DNA of 64,000 nt from Mycobacterium interjectum (GTDB lineage: Bacteria; Actinomycetota; Actinomycetes; Mycobacteriales; Mycobacteriaceae): assembly GCA_002102225.1 (NCBI GenBank), contig LQPB01000090.1:248001-312000 (forward strand), given 5' to 3'. A program made the translations under genes and the position numbers. Below the pieces are notes generated by a model. That model saw only the letters and a program-made list of their open reading frames with translations, had not been told where the DNA came from and searched no databases. Numbering within the stretch: the stretch's first letter is position 1; each line of letters starts with the position of its first letter. Below are positions 1 through 7,717 of the stretch, piece by piece.

Positions 1-1101
1 GACAAACCATGCGGCGACGGGCTGACCCCGCGCGCGGTCGCCGAACTCGAACGACTCGGGCTGGGCGACTGGCTCGACACGCGCATCCGGCACCGCGGGC
101 TACGGATGAGCGGATTCGGCGGCGACGTGGAGATCGACTGGCCGGGCCCGTCGTTCCCGTCGACCAGCAGCGCGGTGGCCCGCTTCGAGCTGGACGACCG
201 CATCCGCAAGTGCGCGGGGGACTCCGGGGCCCGGATGCTGCTCGGGACCAAAGTGGTTGGCGCGCATCACGACTCGTCGCGACGCGTGGTGTCGCTGACG
301 TTGGCCGACGGCACAGAGGTGCGGTGTGGCCGGCTGATCGTCGCCGACGGGGCCCGCTCGTCGCTGGGCCGCAAGCTGGGCCGGCGCTGGCATCAGGAAA
401 CGGTGTACGGCGTGGCCGCGCGCGGCTATCTGACCACGCCCCGGGCCGACGACCCCTGGCTGACCTCGCACCTGGAGCTGCGCTCCCCCGACGGCGCCGT
501 GCTGCCGGGCTACGGCTGGATCTTCCCGCTGGGCAACGGCGAGGTGAACATCGGCGTCGGGGCGTTGTCGACGTCGAAGCGGCCGGCGGACCTGGCGCTG
601 CGGCCGCTGATCTGCTACTACACGGACCTGCGCCGCGACGAGTGGGGCTTTTCCGGCGAGCCGCGGGCGGTGGCGTCGGCGCTGCTGCCGATGGGCGGCG
701 CGGTCTCCGGGGTGGCCGGCCCCAACTGGATGCTCATCGGCGACGCGGCGGCCTGCGTGAACCCGCTCAACGGCGAGGGCATCGACTACGGCCTGGAGAC
801 CGGGCGGCTGGCCGCCGAACTGCTGGACTGCCGCGACCTGTCGCGCGTGTGGCCCGCGCTGCTGCAGGAGCACTACAGCCGCGGGTTCTCGGTCGCGCGA
901 CGGCTCGCCCTGCTGCTGACCTTTCAGCGGTTTCTGCCCGCGACGGGCCCCGTCGCGATGCGCTCGACGCGGTTGATGACGATCGCCGTGCGGGTGATGG
1001 CCAACCTGGTCACCGACGACGACGCCGACTGGGTGGCGCGGGCCTGGCGCGGCGGCGGGCGCTTCTCGCGGCTGATCGATCGCCGAACGCCGTTCAGCTG
1101 A
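1..1101 (+). CDS. menJ: MenJ-type geranylgeranyl reductase, 5' end cut by window
   Basis: FAD-dependent reductase that in mycobacteria saturates one isoprene unit of the menaquinone side chain. The frame is open from base 1 (DKPCGDGLTPR...), so the first roughly 40 residues, including the dinucleotide-binding GxGxxG, lie outside the window; 366 residues remain. The PCGDGL signature near the visible start and the second flavin motif (IGDAAACVNPLNGEGID) identify the geranylgeranyl reductase family. It is followed by a methyltransferase and sits at the head of a menaquinone region, matching Rv0561c. Function is by family; I see no frameshift. Confidence 0.93.
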   Translation, partial: DKPCGDGLTPRAVAELERLGLGDWLDTRIRHRGLRMSGFGGDVEIDWPGPSFPSTSSAVARFELDDRIRKCAGDSGARMLLGTKVVGAHHDSSRRVVSLTLADGTEVRCGRLIVADGARSSLGRKLGRRWHQETVYGVAARGYLTTPRADDPWLTSHLELRSPDGAVLPGYGWIFPLGNGEVNIGVGALSTSKRPADLALRPLICYYTDLRRDEWGFSGEPRAVASALLPMGGAVSGVAGPNWMLIGDAAACVNPLNGEGIDYGLETGRLAAELLDCRDLSRVWPALLQEHYSRGFSVARRLALLLTFQRFLPATGPVAMRSTRLMTIAVRVMANLVTDDDADWVARAWRGGGRFSRLIDRRTPFS

Positions 1102-1151
1102 GCCACATTTCCACAGGCCGGCGGCGGTTTGTGCGCACTATATCAACCTTC

Positions 1152-1180
1152 TTGACATATATCAGAGCCATTGATATACC
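1152..1180 (+). promoter_or_regulatory. Promoter with embedded palindromic operator for the Rv0560c-like methyltransferase
   Basis: A consensus -35 TTGACA (1152-1157) and a -10 TATACC (1175-1180) are separated by 17 bases. Between and over them lies a perfect inverted repeat, TATATCA (1158-1164), seven bases, TGATATA (1172-1178). The -10 ends seven bases before the ATG at 1188, so the transcript is probably leaderless. The M. tuberculosis counterpart is known to be salicylate-inducible and repressed by the MarR protein Rv2887; that the same control applies here is inference. Confidence 0.8.
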
Positions 1181-1187
1181 TGGGGGC

Positions 1188-1865
1188 ATGACTCAACCAG
1201 TTGATTTCGAATTCGAATCCGCCTACCGCGGCGAATCCGCGCAGTTCGGCGAGGGCACGCGCCCGCCGTGGAGCATCGGCGCCCCGCAGCCGGAGCTGGC
1301 CGCCCTGATCGAGCAGGGCAAGTTCCGCGGCGACGTCCTCGACGTGGGCTGCGGCGAAGCCGCGATCTCGCTCACCCTCGCCGAGCGGGGGGTCACCACG
1401 GTGGGGCTGGATCTCTCCCCCACCGCGATCGACCTGGCCCGGCGCGAGGCCGAGAAGCGGGGCCTGACCAACGCCACCTTCGAGGTGGCCGACATCAGCT
1501 CGTTCACCGGCTATGACGGCCGGTTCTCCACGATCGTCGACTCGACCCTTTTCCACTCGATTCCGGTCGAGGCGCGCGAGGGCTACCAGCAATCGATCGT
1601 GCGCGCCGCGGCGCCCGGTGCCTCCTACTACGCCCTGGTCTTCGACAAGGCCGCGGTGCCCGAGGGCCCGATCAACGCGGTCACCGCGGGCGAACTGCGC
1701 GCGGTGGTGTCCAAGTACTGGGTCGTCGACGAGATCAGGCCCGCGCGCATCTACGCCAAGCTGCCGGACAGTTTTCCCGGCTCGCCGTGGGTCGACGTCC
1801 GCGACGAGCCCAACGGCCTCAAGTCGGTCGGCGCCTGGCTGCTATCCGCGCACCTGGGCGTGTAA
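1188..1865 (+). CDS. SAM-dependent methyltransferase, Rv0560c-like
   Basis: A 225-residue class I methyltransferase. Motif I is LDVGCGEA at residues 51-58, followed by an acidic residue ending the second strand (VGLDLS). The N-terminal WSIGAPQPEL block is shared with the paralogue at 44654-45394. The M. tuberculosis relative N- or O-methylates small aromatic or quinone-like compounds and is induced by salicylate. The ATG at 1188 was chosen because it sits seven bases after a strong -10 box; upstream codons in frame overlap menJ in another frame and look non-coding. Confidence 0.88.
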   Translation: MTQPVDFEFESAYRGESAQFGEGTRPPWSIGAPQPELAALIEQGKFRGDVLDVGCGEAAISLTLAERGVTTVGLDLSPTAIDLARREAEKRGLTNATFEVADISSFTGYDGRFSTIVDSTLFHSIPVEAREGYQQSIVRAAAPGASYYALVFDKAAVPEGPINAVTAGELRAVVSKYWVVDEIRPARIYAKLPDSFPGSPWVDVRDEPNGLKSVGAWLLSAHLGV

Positions 1866-1877
1866 AACAACCGGGTG

Positions 1878-1883
1878 TATAGT
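1878..1883 (+). promoter_or_regulatory. -10 box of the small secreted protein gene
   Basis: TATAGT preceded directly by TG (1876-1877) lies seven bases before the ATG at 1891. The spacing fits a leaderless mycobacterial transcript starting at or next to the start codon. No Shine-Dalgarno sequence precedes the ATG, which agrees with this reading. No convincing -35 is visible. Confidence 0.5.
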
Positions 1884-1890
1884 CCGGCTA

Positions 1891-2226
1891 ATGAAGGCTT
1901 CGAGGCTGGCTTCCCTGATCGCCATGGCGGGCGCCGCCGTCGCACTGGCGGCGCCCGCGCAGGCCGACGACTACGACTACGTGTTCAAGCAGACCGTCAA
2001 CCATTTCGGCGTGTACGGCCCGCAGGACCAGCTGGCGTGGCTGGGCAAGATCAGCTGCGAGCGGATCGGCAGGGGCGTGGACGGCGATCCGTACAAGTCG
2101 GCAAATTTCATCCAGCACAACCTGGCGCTGGGCACCAGCCAGGGCCAGGCGTTCCAGTTCCTGGGCGCCGCGATCGACCACTACTGTCCCGACCAGGTCG
2201 GTTTCATCCAACGCGCGGGCCACTGA
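1891..2226 (+). CDS. Small secreted DUF732-type protein, Rv0559c-like
   Basis: A 111-residue exported protein. A basic start (MKASR), a hydrophobic stretch and an APAQA cleavage site after about residue 25 form a signal peptide. The mature part has just two cysteines (Cys56 and Cys99), likely a disulfide, and ends in an HYCPDQ segment typical of the DUF732 family. It follows the methyltransferase on the same strand with 25 bases between them but has its own -10 box. Function is unknown; the gene pair is conserved with Rv0560c/Rv0559c. Confidence 0.85.
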   Translation: MKASRLASLIAMAGAAVALAAPAQADDYDYVFKQTVNHFGVYGPQDQLAWLGKISCERIGRGVDGDPYKSANFIQHNLALGTSQGQAFQFLGAAIDHYCPDQVGFIQRAGH

Positions 2227-2242
2227 GCCCGCCTGGGCCTGA

Positions 2243-2932
2243 CTAGGCCGGCTTGTATCCGGCGTGCAGCGCCACGATGCCGCCGGTCAGATTGCGCCAG
2301 CGCACCGCCGACCACCCGGCCGCTGAAATCCGGTGCGCCAGCGCGGGCTGATCGGGCCAGGCCCTGATCGACTCGGCCAGGTAGACGTAGGCGTCCGGGT
2401 TGGAGGACACCGCCCGCGCCACCCGCGGCAGCGCCCGCATCAGGTACTCCTTGTAGACGGTCGCGGACAGCGCGTTGGTGGGCGTGGAGAATTCGCACAC
2501 CACCAGCCGACCACCCGGCCGGGTGACCCGGAACATCTCGCGCAGCGCCGCCTGATGATCGGCGACGTTGCGCAACCCGAAGCTGATCGTGACCGCGTCG
2601 AACACGGCGTCGTCAAAGGGCAGCTTGGTGGCGTCCCCGGCGACCTTCGGCACGTCCCGCCCGGCGCCGGCCGCCAGCATCCCGACCGAAAAATCGGCGG
2701 CCACACACCAGGCGCCGGACCTGCGCAGCTCGACGGTGGAGACCGCGGTGCCCGCCGCCAGGTCCAGCACCTTCTGGCCCGGACCGATGCGCAGCGCCGA
2801 GCGGGTGGCTCGCCGCCAGTACCGGTCCTGGCCCAGCGAGAGGACGGTGTTGGTCACGTCATACCGGCGGGCGACGCCGTCGAACATCGACGCGACGTCC
2901 CGGGGATTCTTGTCCAGCGCCGCGCGACTCAC
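2243..2932 (-). CDS. menH: Demethylmenaquinone methyltransferase
   Basis: Catalyses the last step of menaquinone synthesis, C-methylation of demethylmenaquinone with SAM (UbiE/MenG family; named menH or ubiE in mycobacteria, Rv0558). The 229-residue product carries VLDLAAGTA as motif I, DATKLPF and the FGLRNV block of the UbiE signature. The start is a GTG at 2932 giving VSRAALDKNPRDVAS, which matches the family N-terminus; the reading frame upstream of it is a shadow of the next gene. It is convergent with the secreted protein gene. Confidence 0.93.
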   Translation of the reverse strand: MSRAALDKNPRDVASMFDGVARRYDVTNTVLSLGQDRYWRRATRSALRIGPGQKVLDLAAGTAVSTVELRRSGAWCVAADFSVGMLAAGAGRDVPKVAGDATKLPFDDAVFDAVTISFGLRNVADHQAALREMFRVTRPGGRLVVCEFSTPTNALSATVYKEYLMRALPRVARAVSSNPDAYVYLAESIRAWPDQPALAHRISAAGWSAVRWRNLTGGIVALHAGYKPA

Positions 2933-2960
2933 GACGTCGACGCTACCCGGGCGGGATCGG

Positions 2961-4265
2961 TCAGTATTGCCGGTAACGCCGTTGGACGTGTTCTTGGCGC
3001 ACCCTGATCTGCTCTCGGCGCTCCGCGGCGGAGACGACGCGGGTGGCCGCGGGGAGGTGTTCGCGCACGGCGGCGAGCGGCACCTTGGTGACCGAGGCCT
3101 TCGGCAATTCGGGCGGGGGCGTGGAGTATGTCCACCGCAGGGCCAGGAAACCACCCGGGCACCCGGCCGTGTCGAGCCAGTTCGGCACCCCGGGGTCGCT
3201 CCCGGCCACGACGTAGCGGATGGTCCCGTCGGGATCCGATTCGCACTGAAATCCGTTGAGGCTGCTGGTGTGGTTGGCGTAGTCGAGCGACTCGCCCCAC
3301 AGGTTGGACAGGTGAAAGCCCATGTAAGCGGGCGGCACCGGCACGACGACTTCGACCAGCAGGGCTTCGTCCTCGGCGAGGTCGTAGACGCCGCCCGAGT
3401 ACACATTGGTACTCTGCCCGCCGCCCATCGCGAGGTTGGCCAATGCCGGCTCGTTCAGGTCGTTGCGCGGCATCAGGGTGAACCCGTCGCCGTTCTTGTC
3501 GCCGTGCGCCTCCAGCACCAGGTCATAAAACTGGTTCCAGAACGTCATCTGGTTTTCGACGATGGTTCCGACGCGCCGGAGGTTGCGCGCGACGGAATCG
3601 GGGTCGGGCCGTGCGGGCTGGGCGCCCTCCTTGCCGATCTGCACGATGTGCAGGTCGGGCGACGCTTCGTGCTCCCAGTCGTGAAAGAGCATGCGGGCGA
3701 TCAGGTATCGCGCCGAGGCGGTCCGGTCGGCCGTCGACGTGGCGATGAAGTTTCCCGAGTGATCGGCGGGGCGCCGCGGCGCCAGCAGGATCTCGAACCG
3801 GCCGTCGTCGTCCACGAGCAGATCCGAGACGTCCAACGACCCGGTGATGGCGCGCCCCCCGGGAGCGAGCTCGGCCAGGCTGCCGGTGTCGCCGGCGTAG
3901 ACGCTGTGGGCCTCAAAGATGATGTACTGCGGCGCTTTCGGAACGAGGCGCCCGCGTATCCGGTAGCTCTTGGTGCCGTCGATGGACGCCGAGAGGTACA
4001 GGGCGTCGGCGTTGTCGATGGTGGCCTTGTCCACGGGTTGGATGGCACGCCGGAAATAGGGGAAATCGGGATCTTCGCAGAGGCCGCGCTCGATGGCGCT
4101 GAACACGAAGCCCAACAGGTAGCGGTATCCATCGGCCAGGCTTTGTTCGGTGACCGGCGGGGCGTGCTGATCGGTGGAGTCGACGGCGTCGCGGGCCCGG
4201 GTCAGCGCGTCGATCATCTCGGCAAAGGCGCCCCGCAGCGCGAGTTGGCTTGACTCAGTGGACAT
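2961..4265 (-). CDS. DUF1214-domain protein of unknown function
   Basis: A 434-residue soluble-looking protein with no signal peptide. The C-terminal third (from roughly residue 290) has the VEVVVPVPPAYMGFHL and LWGESLDYANHTSSLNG blocks I associate with DUF1214 proteins. The N-terminal part is mixed alpha/beta without a motif I know. The ATG at 4265 has a GGAGAGGG Shine-Dalgarno and overlaps the sulfotransferase stop by 11 bases, so the two are co-transcribed. It has no counterpart between menH and mgtA in M. tuberculosis as I recall that region. A substrate-related role with the sulfotransferase is inference. Confidence 0.8.
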   Translation of the reverse strand: MSTESSQLALRGAFAEMIDALTRARDAVDSTDQHAPPVTEQSLADGYRYLLGFVFSAIERGLCEDPDFPYFRRAIQPVDKATIDNADALYLSASIDGTKSYRIRGRLVPKAPQYIIFEAHSVYAGDTGSLAELAPGGRAITGSLDVSDLLVDDDGRFEILLAPRRPADHSGNFIATSTADRTASARYLIARMLFHDWEHEASPDLHIVQIGKEGAQPARPDPDSVARNLRRVGTIVENQMTFWNQFYDLVLEAHGDKNGDGFTLMPRNDLNEPALANLAMGGGQSTNVYSGGVYDLAEDEALLVEVVVPVPPAYMGFHLSNLWGESLDYANHTSSLNGFQCESDPDGTIRYVVAGSDPGVPNWLDTAGCPGGFLALRWTYSTPPPELPKASVTKVPLAAVREHLPAATRVVSAAERREQIRVRQEHVQRRYRQY

Positions 4266-5412
4266 GTGCGCCCTCTCCTTCGATATCCCACCGGTATTGC
4301 TCGAACAGCTCGGCCAGGCGGGTGTGGATCTCCCGCGGGTCGAGCCCGAATTCCTCGAGGCTGTAGCGGTGGGCCGACTCGTGTCCGGTCCCGGCTCCGG
4401 CGGCCGCAAACGCCGCGGCGGCCACCGGCCCCAGGTCGAGCCCCAGCTCGCCGTAGATCCGGCGCATCGTCGCCTCGGGGCGGGCCACCAGCTCGCGATA
4501 GTCGACGACGGCGGATCGGACCTCGGGGTGGGCGGCCAGCACGTCGAGCGGGCGCAGGTACGCGTCGAACGACTGATCGGCGAGAACGCGCAGCGATTTC
4601 GCGATCAGCTGCTGGTCACGACCGCGCAGGTCCCACTCGCTCTTCAACAGCTTGAGCAGGCTCGGGATGGTCTCATCGGGATTACGCAGAGGCACAATGA
4701 ATCTCGCGTCCGGAAACGTCTCGATCAGCGCTTCGACGCGACCGCAGAAGGTGGGGTTCTTGCTCAGGTGGGTCCCGCCGCCGTTCAGTGCGATCTGCCG
4801 CCGGACGCATTCGGAGTAGAAGCCCATCACCCGCCGGCGCTTGCGGTCCGGCCACTGGTCGACGTGGTAGAAGTCCAGCTCGCCCATGAAGGGAAACATG
4901 ACGATCCAGAATCCGGAGCACAGCGACCAGGTCAGAAAGAAGTCGTCTTCCTCCGGGACGAAGAAGCCGGTCTTGTGCATGTCGTCGGTCGGCGCGAACC
5001 GCTGCTCCTCGATCGCATCGAGGCGACGGCGCAGGCGCCCGCCGAACACCGCGGCGTCGAGTCGAAACAACAGGCGCAACAGGCGTTTTTGCAACAGCGA
5101 CGGGAAGAACAGCTCATACATCAGCGCGTAGCTGAACTGCGGATCGGCGGCCATCAGCCGGTGCAGATACGTGGTGCCGCTGCGCGCATGGCCGACGCAG
5201 AACGTCGGGGCGGTCACCCGGGTGCGCCGCAGCGACGGGAATAGGAGCGGGTCGAGCGCGAAGCAGGCCGCATGGATGGCCGCGACTCCGGGCACGCCGA
5301 CCAGGAAGGCGAAATAGCGAATCCACGGCTTCGACGCCGGTGGGTCGCGGCGTAACAGCCGCAGCATCGTCCGATAGTTGGCCCAGTCGAAGTAGAAGGA
5401 CGCCGCGCGCAT
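4255..5412 (-). CDS. Sulfotransferase family protein
   Basis: A 385-residue PAPS-dependent sulfotransferase of the Sulfotransfer_3 type. The 5'-phosphosulfate loop is VGHARSGTTYLHRL at about residue 72-85, and the 3'-phosphate site is the FIVPLRNPDETIPSL block near residue 240. The ATG at 5412 is preceded by GGGAGAGG. It is first in a two-gene unit with the DUF1214 gene and divergent from a MarR gene. Acceptor substrate is unknown; mycobacterial relatives sulfate lipids and glycolipids, but nothing here fixes the target. Confidence 0.87.
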   Translation of the reverse strand: MRAASFYFDWANYRTMLRLLRRDPPASKPWIRYFAFLVGVPGVAAIHAACFALDPLLFPSLRRTRVTAPTFCVGHARSGTTYLHRLMAADPQFSYALMYELFFPSLLQKRLLRLLFRLDAAVFGGRLRRRLDAIEEQRFAPTDDMHKTGFFVPEEDDFFLTWSLCSGFWIVMFPFMGELDFYHVDQWPDRKRRRVMGFYSECVRRQIALNGGGTHLSKNPTFCGRVEALIETFPDARFIVPLRNPDETIPSLLKLLKSEWDLRGRDQQLIAKSLRVLADQSFDAYLRPLDVLAAHPEVRSAVVDYRELVARPEATMRRIYGELGLDLGPVAAAAFAAAGAGTGHESAHRYSLEEFGLDPREIHTRLAELFEQYRWDIEGEGAHVH

Positions 5413-5445
5413 GACCTCTCCCTTCGTCCAGGCCAGCGGGGGTCA

Positions 5446-5489
5446 AACTATCCATTTTTATTTGACTATGTCAAGGGTATCCGGATACC
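5446..5489. promoter_or_regulatory. Divergent promoter with two palindromes, candidate MarR operator
   Basis: Between the sulfotransferase and MarR starts lie TTGAC, three bases, GTCAA (5462-5474) and a perfect 14-base palindrome GGTATCCGGATACC (5476-5489). On the minus strand, TTGACA (5474-5469) overlaps the first palindrome and can act as a -35 with TAGTTT (5450-5445) 18 bases on. A repressor bound here would cover that promoter. That the local MarR protein binds is inferred from position and symmetry. Confidence 0.65.
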
Positions 5490-5497
5490 GTGCGGGT

Positions 5498-5968
5498 GTG
5501 ACGGCGGCGCGCAAGCTGGATTCGGTGGACTCGATCAGCGCCACCCTGGCGCGGGTGGTGCGGCTGAGCGCCAGCCGCGCCGCCTTCGCGCGACAGGCCT
5601 CGGCCGCCGATACCGAACTGTCGCAGCCGTCCTACCTTCTGCTGCGCGTCCTGATCGACCAAGGGCCGCTGCCGATGGGGCAACTGGCGCGGATGGCCCA
5701 CATGGACGTCGGCATGGCCACCCGGCGGGTGCGAGCCCTTGCCGACGCCGGACTGGTCGCGCGGCGCACCGACCCCGACGACGGAAGGGTCTCGGTCGTC
5801 GATGCCACGGCGCAGGGTCGGCGCGCCGCCGGCGCGCTCCACGAGGTCCGGCGCGATCATCTGGCGCGCGCGCTTTCCGGCTGGTCGAGCGACGAACTCC
5901 GGCAATTCGATCGGCTCTTGACCAAGTTCCTCAGCGACACCACTAGAACGCCGATCGACCACGCCTGA
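5498..5968 (+). CDS. MarR-family transcriptional regulator
   Basis: A 156-residue winged-helix regulator: a helix-turn-helix with GQLARMAHMDVGMATRRVR and a wing RRTDPDDGRVSVVDAT are clear MarR features. The GTG at 5498 is preferred; the in-frame ATG at 5468 would place both palindromes inside the gene. It is divergent from the sulfotransferase/DUF1214 unit and convergent with mgtA (9 bases apart). It probably represses itself and the divergent operon; the ligand is unknown. Confidence 0.87.
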   Translation: MTAARKLDSVDSISATLARVVRLSASRAAFARQASAADTELSQPSYLLLRVLIDQGPLPMGQLARMAHMDVGMATRRVRALADAGLVARRTDPDDGRVSVVDATAQGRRAAGALHEVRRDHLARALSGWSSDELRQFDRLLTKFLSDTTRTPIDHA

Positions 5969-5977
5969 CGCGCCCGC

Positions 5978-7132
5978 TCACTCCCCCTGCGCGTAGCGCT
6001 TGGCGAACATCCGCCGCCGCGAAAAGGGCGACAGCACAGCCTCGTAATGCCCGAGGAGCTCGTCGCAGATGACCGGCCAGCTGCGGCCGAGCACGCTGCG
6101 CCGGGCGGCGGGAGCGTAGCGGTGCCGCTCCGCGAGCAGGTGCGCCACCGCTTCGGGCAGCCGCGCCTCGAACTCGTTGACGTCCAGCAGCAGCCCGGTG
6201 CGATACGGGGCCACCAGGTCACGCGGGCCACCGGCGTCGGGGGCGATCACCGGCAACCCCGATGCCAGCGCCTCCTGCACGACTTGGCAGAACGTCTCGT
6301 GCTCACCGGGATGCACGAAGACGTCCATGCTGGCGTACGCCGCGGCGAGCTCCTCGCCGTACAGCGCTCCGGTGAAAACCGCTGCGGGCATTGCCGATTG
6401 CAGTTTGCGTTGATCGACGCCGTCGCCGACGATGACCAGCTGCACGGAGTCGTCGGCGGTCAGCGCGGCCAGCCGCTCGACATGCTTCTCCGGCGCGAGC
6501 CGGCCCACGAACCCGACGATCGGCTTGCCGGCCGGCGACCACCGCCGCCTGAGCTCCTCGCTGCGGGCCGACGGCGCGAACCGCAGCACGTCCACCCCGC
6601 GCGCCCACCGGTGCACCCGCGGGAACCGGTGGGAGACAAGCGACTCCATCGTCACGCTGGACGGAGCCAGGGTGCGGTCGGCCAGGCTGTGCAGGTGCCG
6701 AAACCACGCCCACGCCGCGCGCGTGGTCATCGGGATGCCGTAGCTCGCCGCGAAGCCCGGGACGTCGGTTTGATACACCGCGACCGTCGGCACGCCGAGC
6801 CAGCGCGCCGCTTTCACGCCGCCGTAGCCGAGCAACGCCGGCGAGGCCAGGTGCACCACGTCGGGGTCGAATCCGCGCAGCACGCCCACCATTCGGGGCA
6901 TCGGGAGCCCGAGCGGCAGCGTGGTCACCTTGGGGAACATCCGCGACGGCACCCGATGCACCCGGATGCCGTCGTGCACCCGATCCGCCCGGGGCTGGCC
7001 CGGCGGATTGTCGGGGGCGATGACCAGGGCTTCGTGTCCGGTGCGACGCAGATGCTCGAGGACGCGCAGCACCGAGTTGCTGACACCGTTGACATTGGGG
7101 AGGAAGGACTCGGCGACGATGGCTACGCGCAC
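5978..7132 (-). CDS. mgtA: GDP-mannose-dependent alpha-mannosyltransferase
   Basis: A 384-residue GT4 (GT-B fold) glycosyltransferase like Rv0557. In actinobacteria this family mannosylates glucuronosyl diacylglycerol or related glycolipids feeding lipomannan-like polymers. The N-terminal VNGVSNSV acceptor-side loop, VGRLAPEKHVE, and the EX7E motif (Glu279 and Glu287) in the donor domain are all present. It ends the minus-strand run menD, Rv0556-like, mgtA. The older name pimB refers to the same gene; exact acceptor is not deducible from sequence. Confidence 0.92.
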   Translation of the reverse strand: MRVAIVAESFLPNVNGVSNSVLRVLEHLRRTGHEALVIAPDNPPGQPRADRVHDGIRVHRVPSRMFPKVTTLPLGLPMPRMVGVLRGFDPDVVHLASPALLGYGGVKAARWLGVPTVAVYQTDVPGFAASYGIPMTTRAAWAWFRHLHSLADRTLAPSSVTMESLVSHRFPRVHRWARGVDVLRFAPSARSEELRRRWSPAGKPIVGFVGRLAPEKHVERLAALTADDSVQLVIVGDGVDQRKLQSAMPAAVFTGALYGEELAAAYASMDVFVHPGEHETFCQVVQEALASGLPVIAPDAGGPRDLVAPYRTGLLLDVNEFEARLPEAVAHLLAERHRYAPAARRSVLGRSWPVICDELLGHYEAVLSPFSRRRMFAKRYAQGE

Positions 7133-7170
7133 GACACCACCATCTCAGCGTCGGCTGTCGGAAAGGTTGC

Positions 7171-7704
7171 CTACGGGCATACGTCGTGCGAAATCTGCTG
7201 GTCGGGCGCCTTGGCACGGCGGTCCAGCCACCTGTCCAGCAGCGCCAGGCCGGCCAGCGCCACCGCCGCGGCCAGCCAGGCCACCACCGCGATGGATCCC
7301 GCCGGAATGATCGCCAGCCCCGCGTTGCGGTGCTGCACCCGAACCAGATTCGGGTCGTTCTTGTTGTATTCGACGTAGATCCGCATCCCCGTCGCCAACT
7401 CGGACGGATACAACACGCCCAATTCGGGGCGGTAGGTGACCCGCTCGGGCGTGACGAATTCGATGGTGGAGCGCCGCGGCCCGGCGCTGAGCACCTCGGC
7501 CTGCGCCACGCCCATGTGGTGCCGGATCGCCAGATCGTTGCGCCAGGCGCCGGCCACCAACAGCACCGACTGCAGCGTGACCAGCCCCGCCAGGATCAAC
7601 ACCGCAATCCGCGCCCACCGCAACGCAATCCGGGCCCGCGTCGAGGGCGGCTCGTCGCTGCGGCCATGAATCAGGATGCGCAGCAACACTTTCGGTGAGG
7701 TCAC
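7171..7704 (-). CDS. Small membrane protein, Rv0556-like (DUF3592-type)
   Basis: A 177-residue protein with a hydrophobic helix near residues 32-52 and another near 135-158, with a beta-rich extracytoplasmic segment between them (VLSAGPRRSTIEFVTPERVTYRP). This two-helix plan with a small beta domain fits DUF3592-type proteins. It starts 13 bases after the menD stop and is followed by mgtA, so it is in that transcription unit. Function is unknown. Confidence 0.82.
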   Translation of the reverse strand: MTSPKVLLRILIHGRSDEPPSTRARIALRWARIAVLILAGLVTLQSVLLVAGAWRNDLAIRHHMGVAQAEVLSAGPRRSTIEFVTPERVTYRPELGVLYPSELATGMRIYVEYNKNDPNLVRVQHRNAGLAIIPAGSIAVVAWLAAAVALAGLALLDRWLDRRAKAPDQQISHDVCP

Positions 7705-7717
7705 GGTGTTGGACGTC

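Noticed and set aside
9..1187. Open frame in front of the methyltransferase (1,188-1,865), giving 618 residues
   Set aside because: Its first part is a shadow of menJ in another frame: Arg/Ala/Gly-rich, without family motifs. The strong promoter at 1,152-1,180 marks the true start.
2568..4253. 561-residue plus-strand open frame
   Set aside because: Antisense to menH and the DUF1214 gene; low-complexity composition from high G+C and no recognisable motif.
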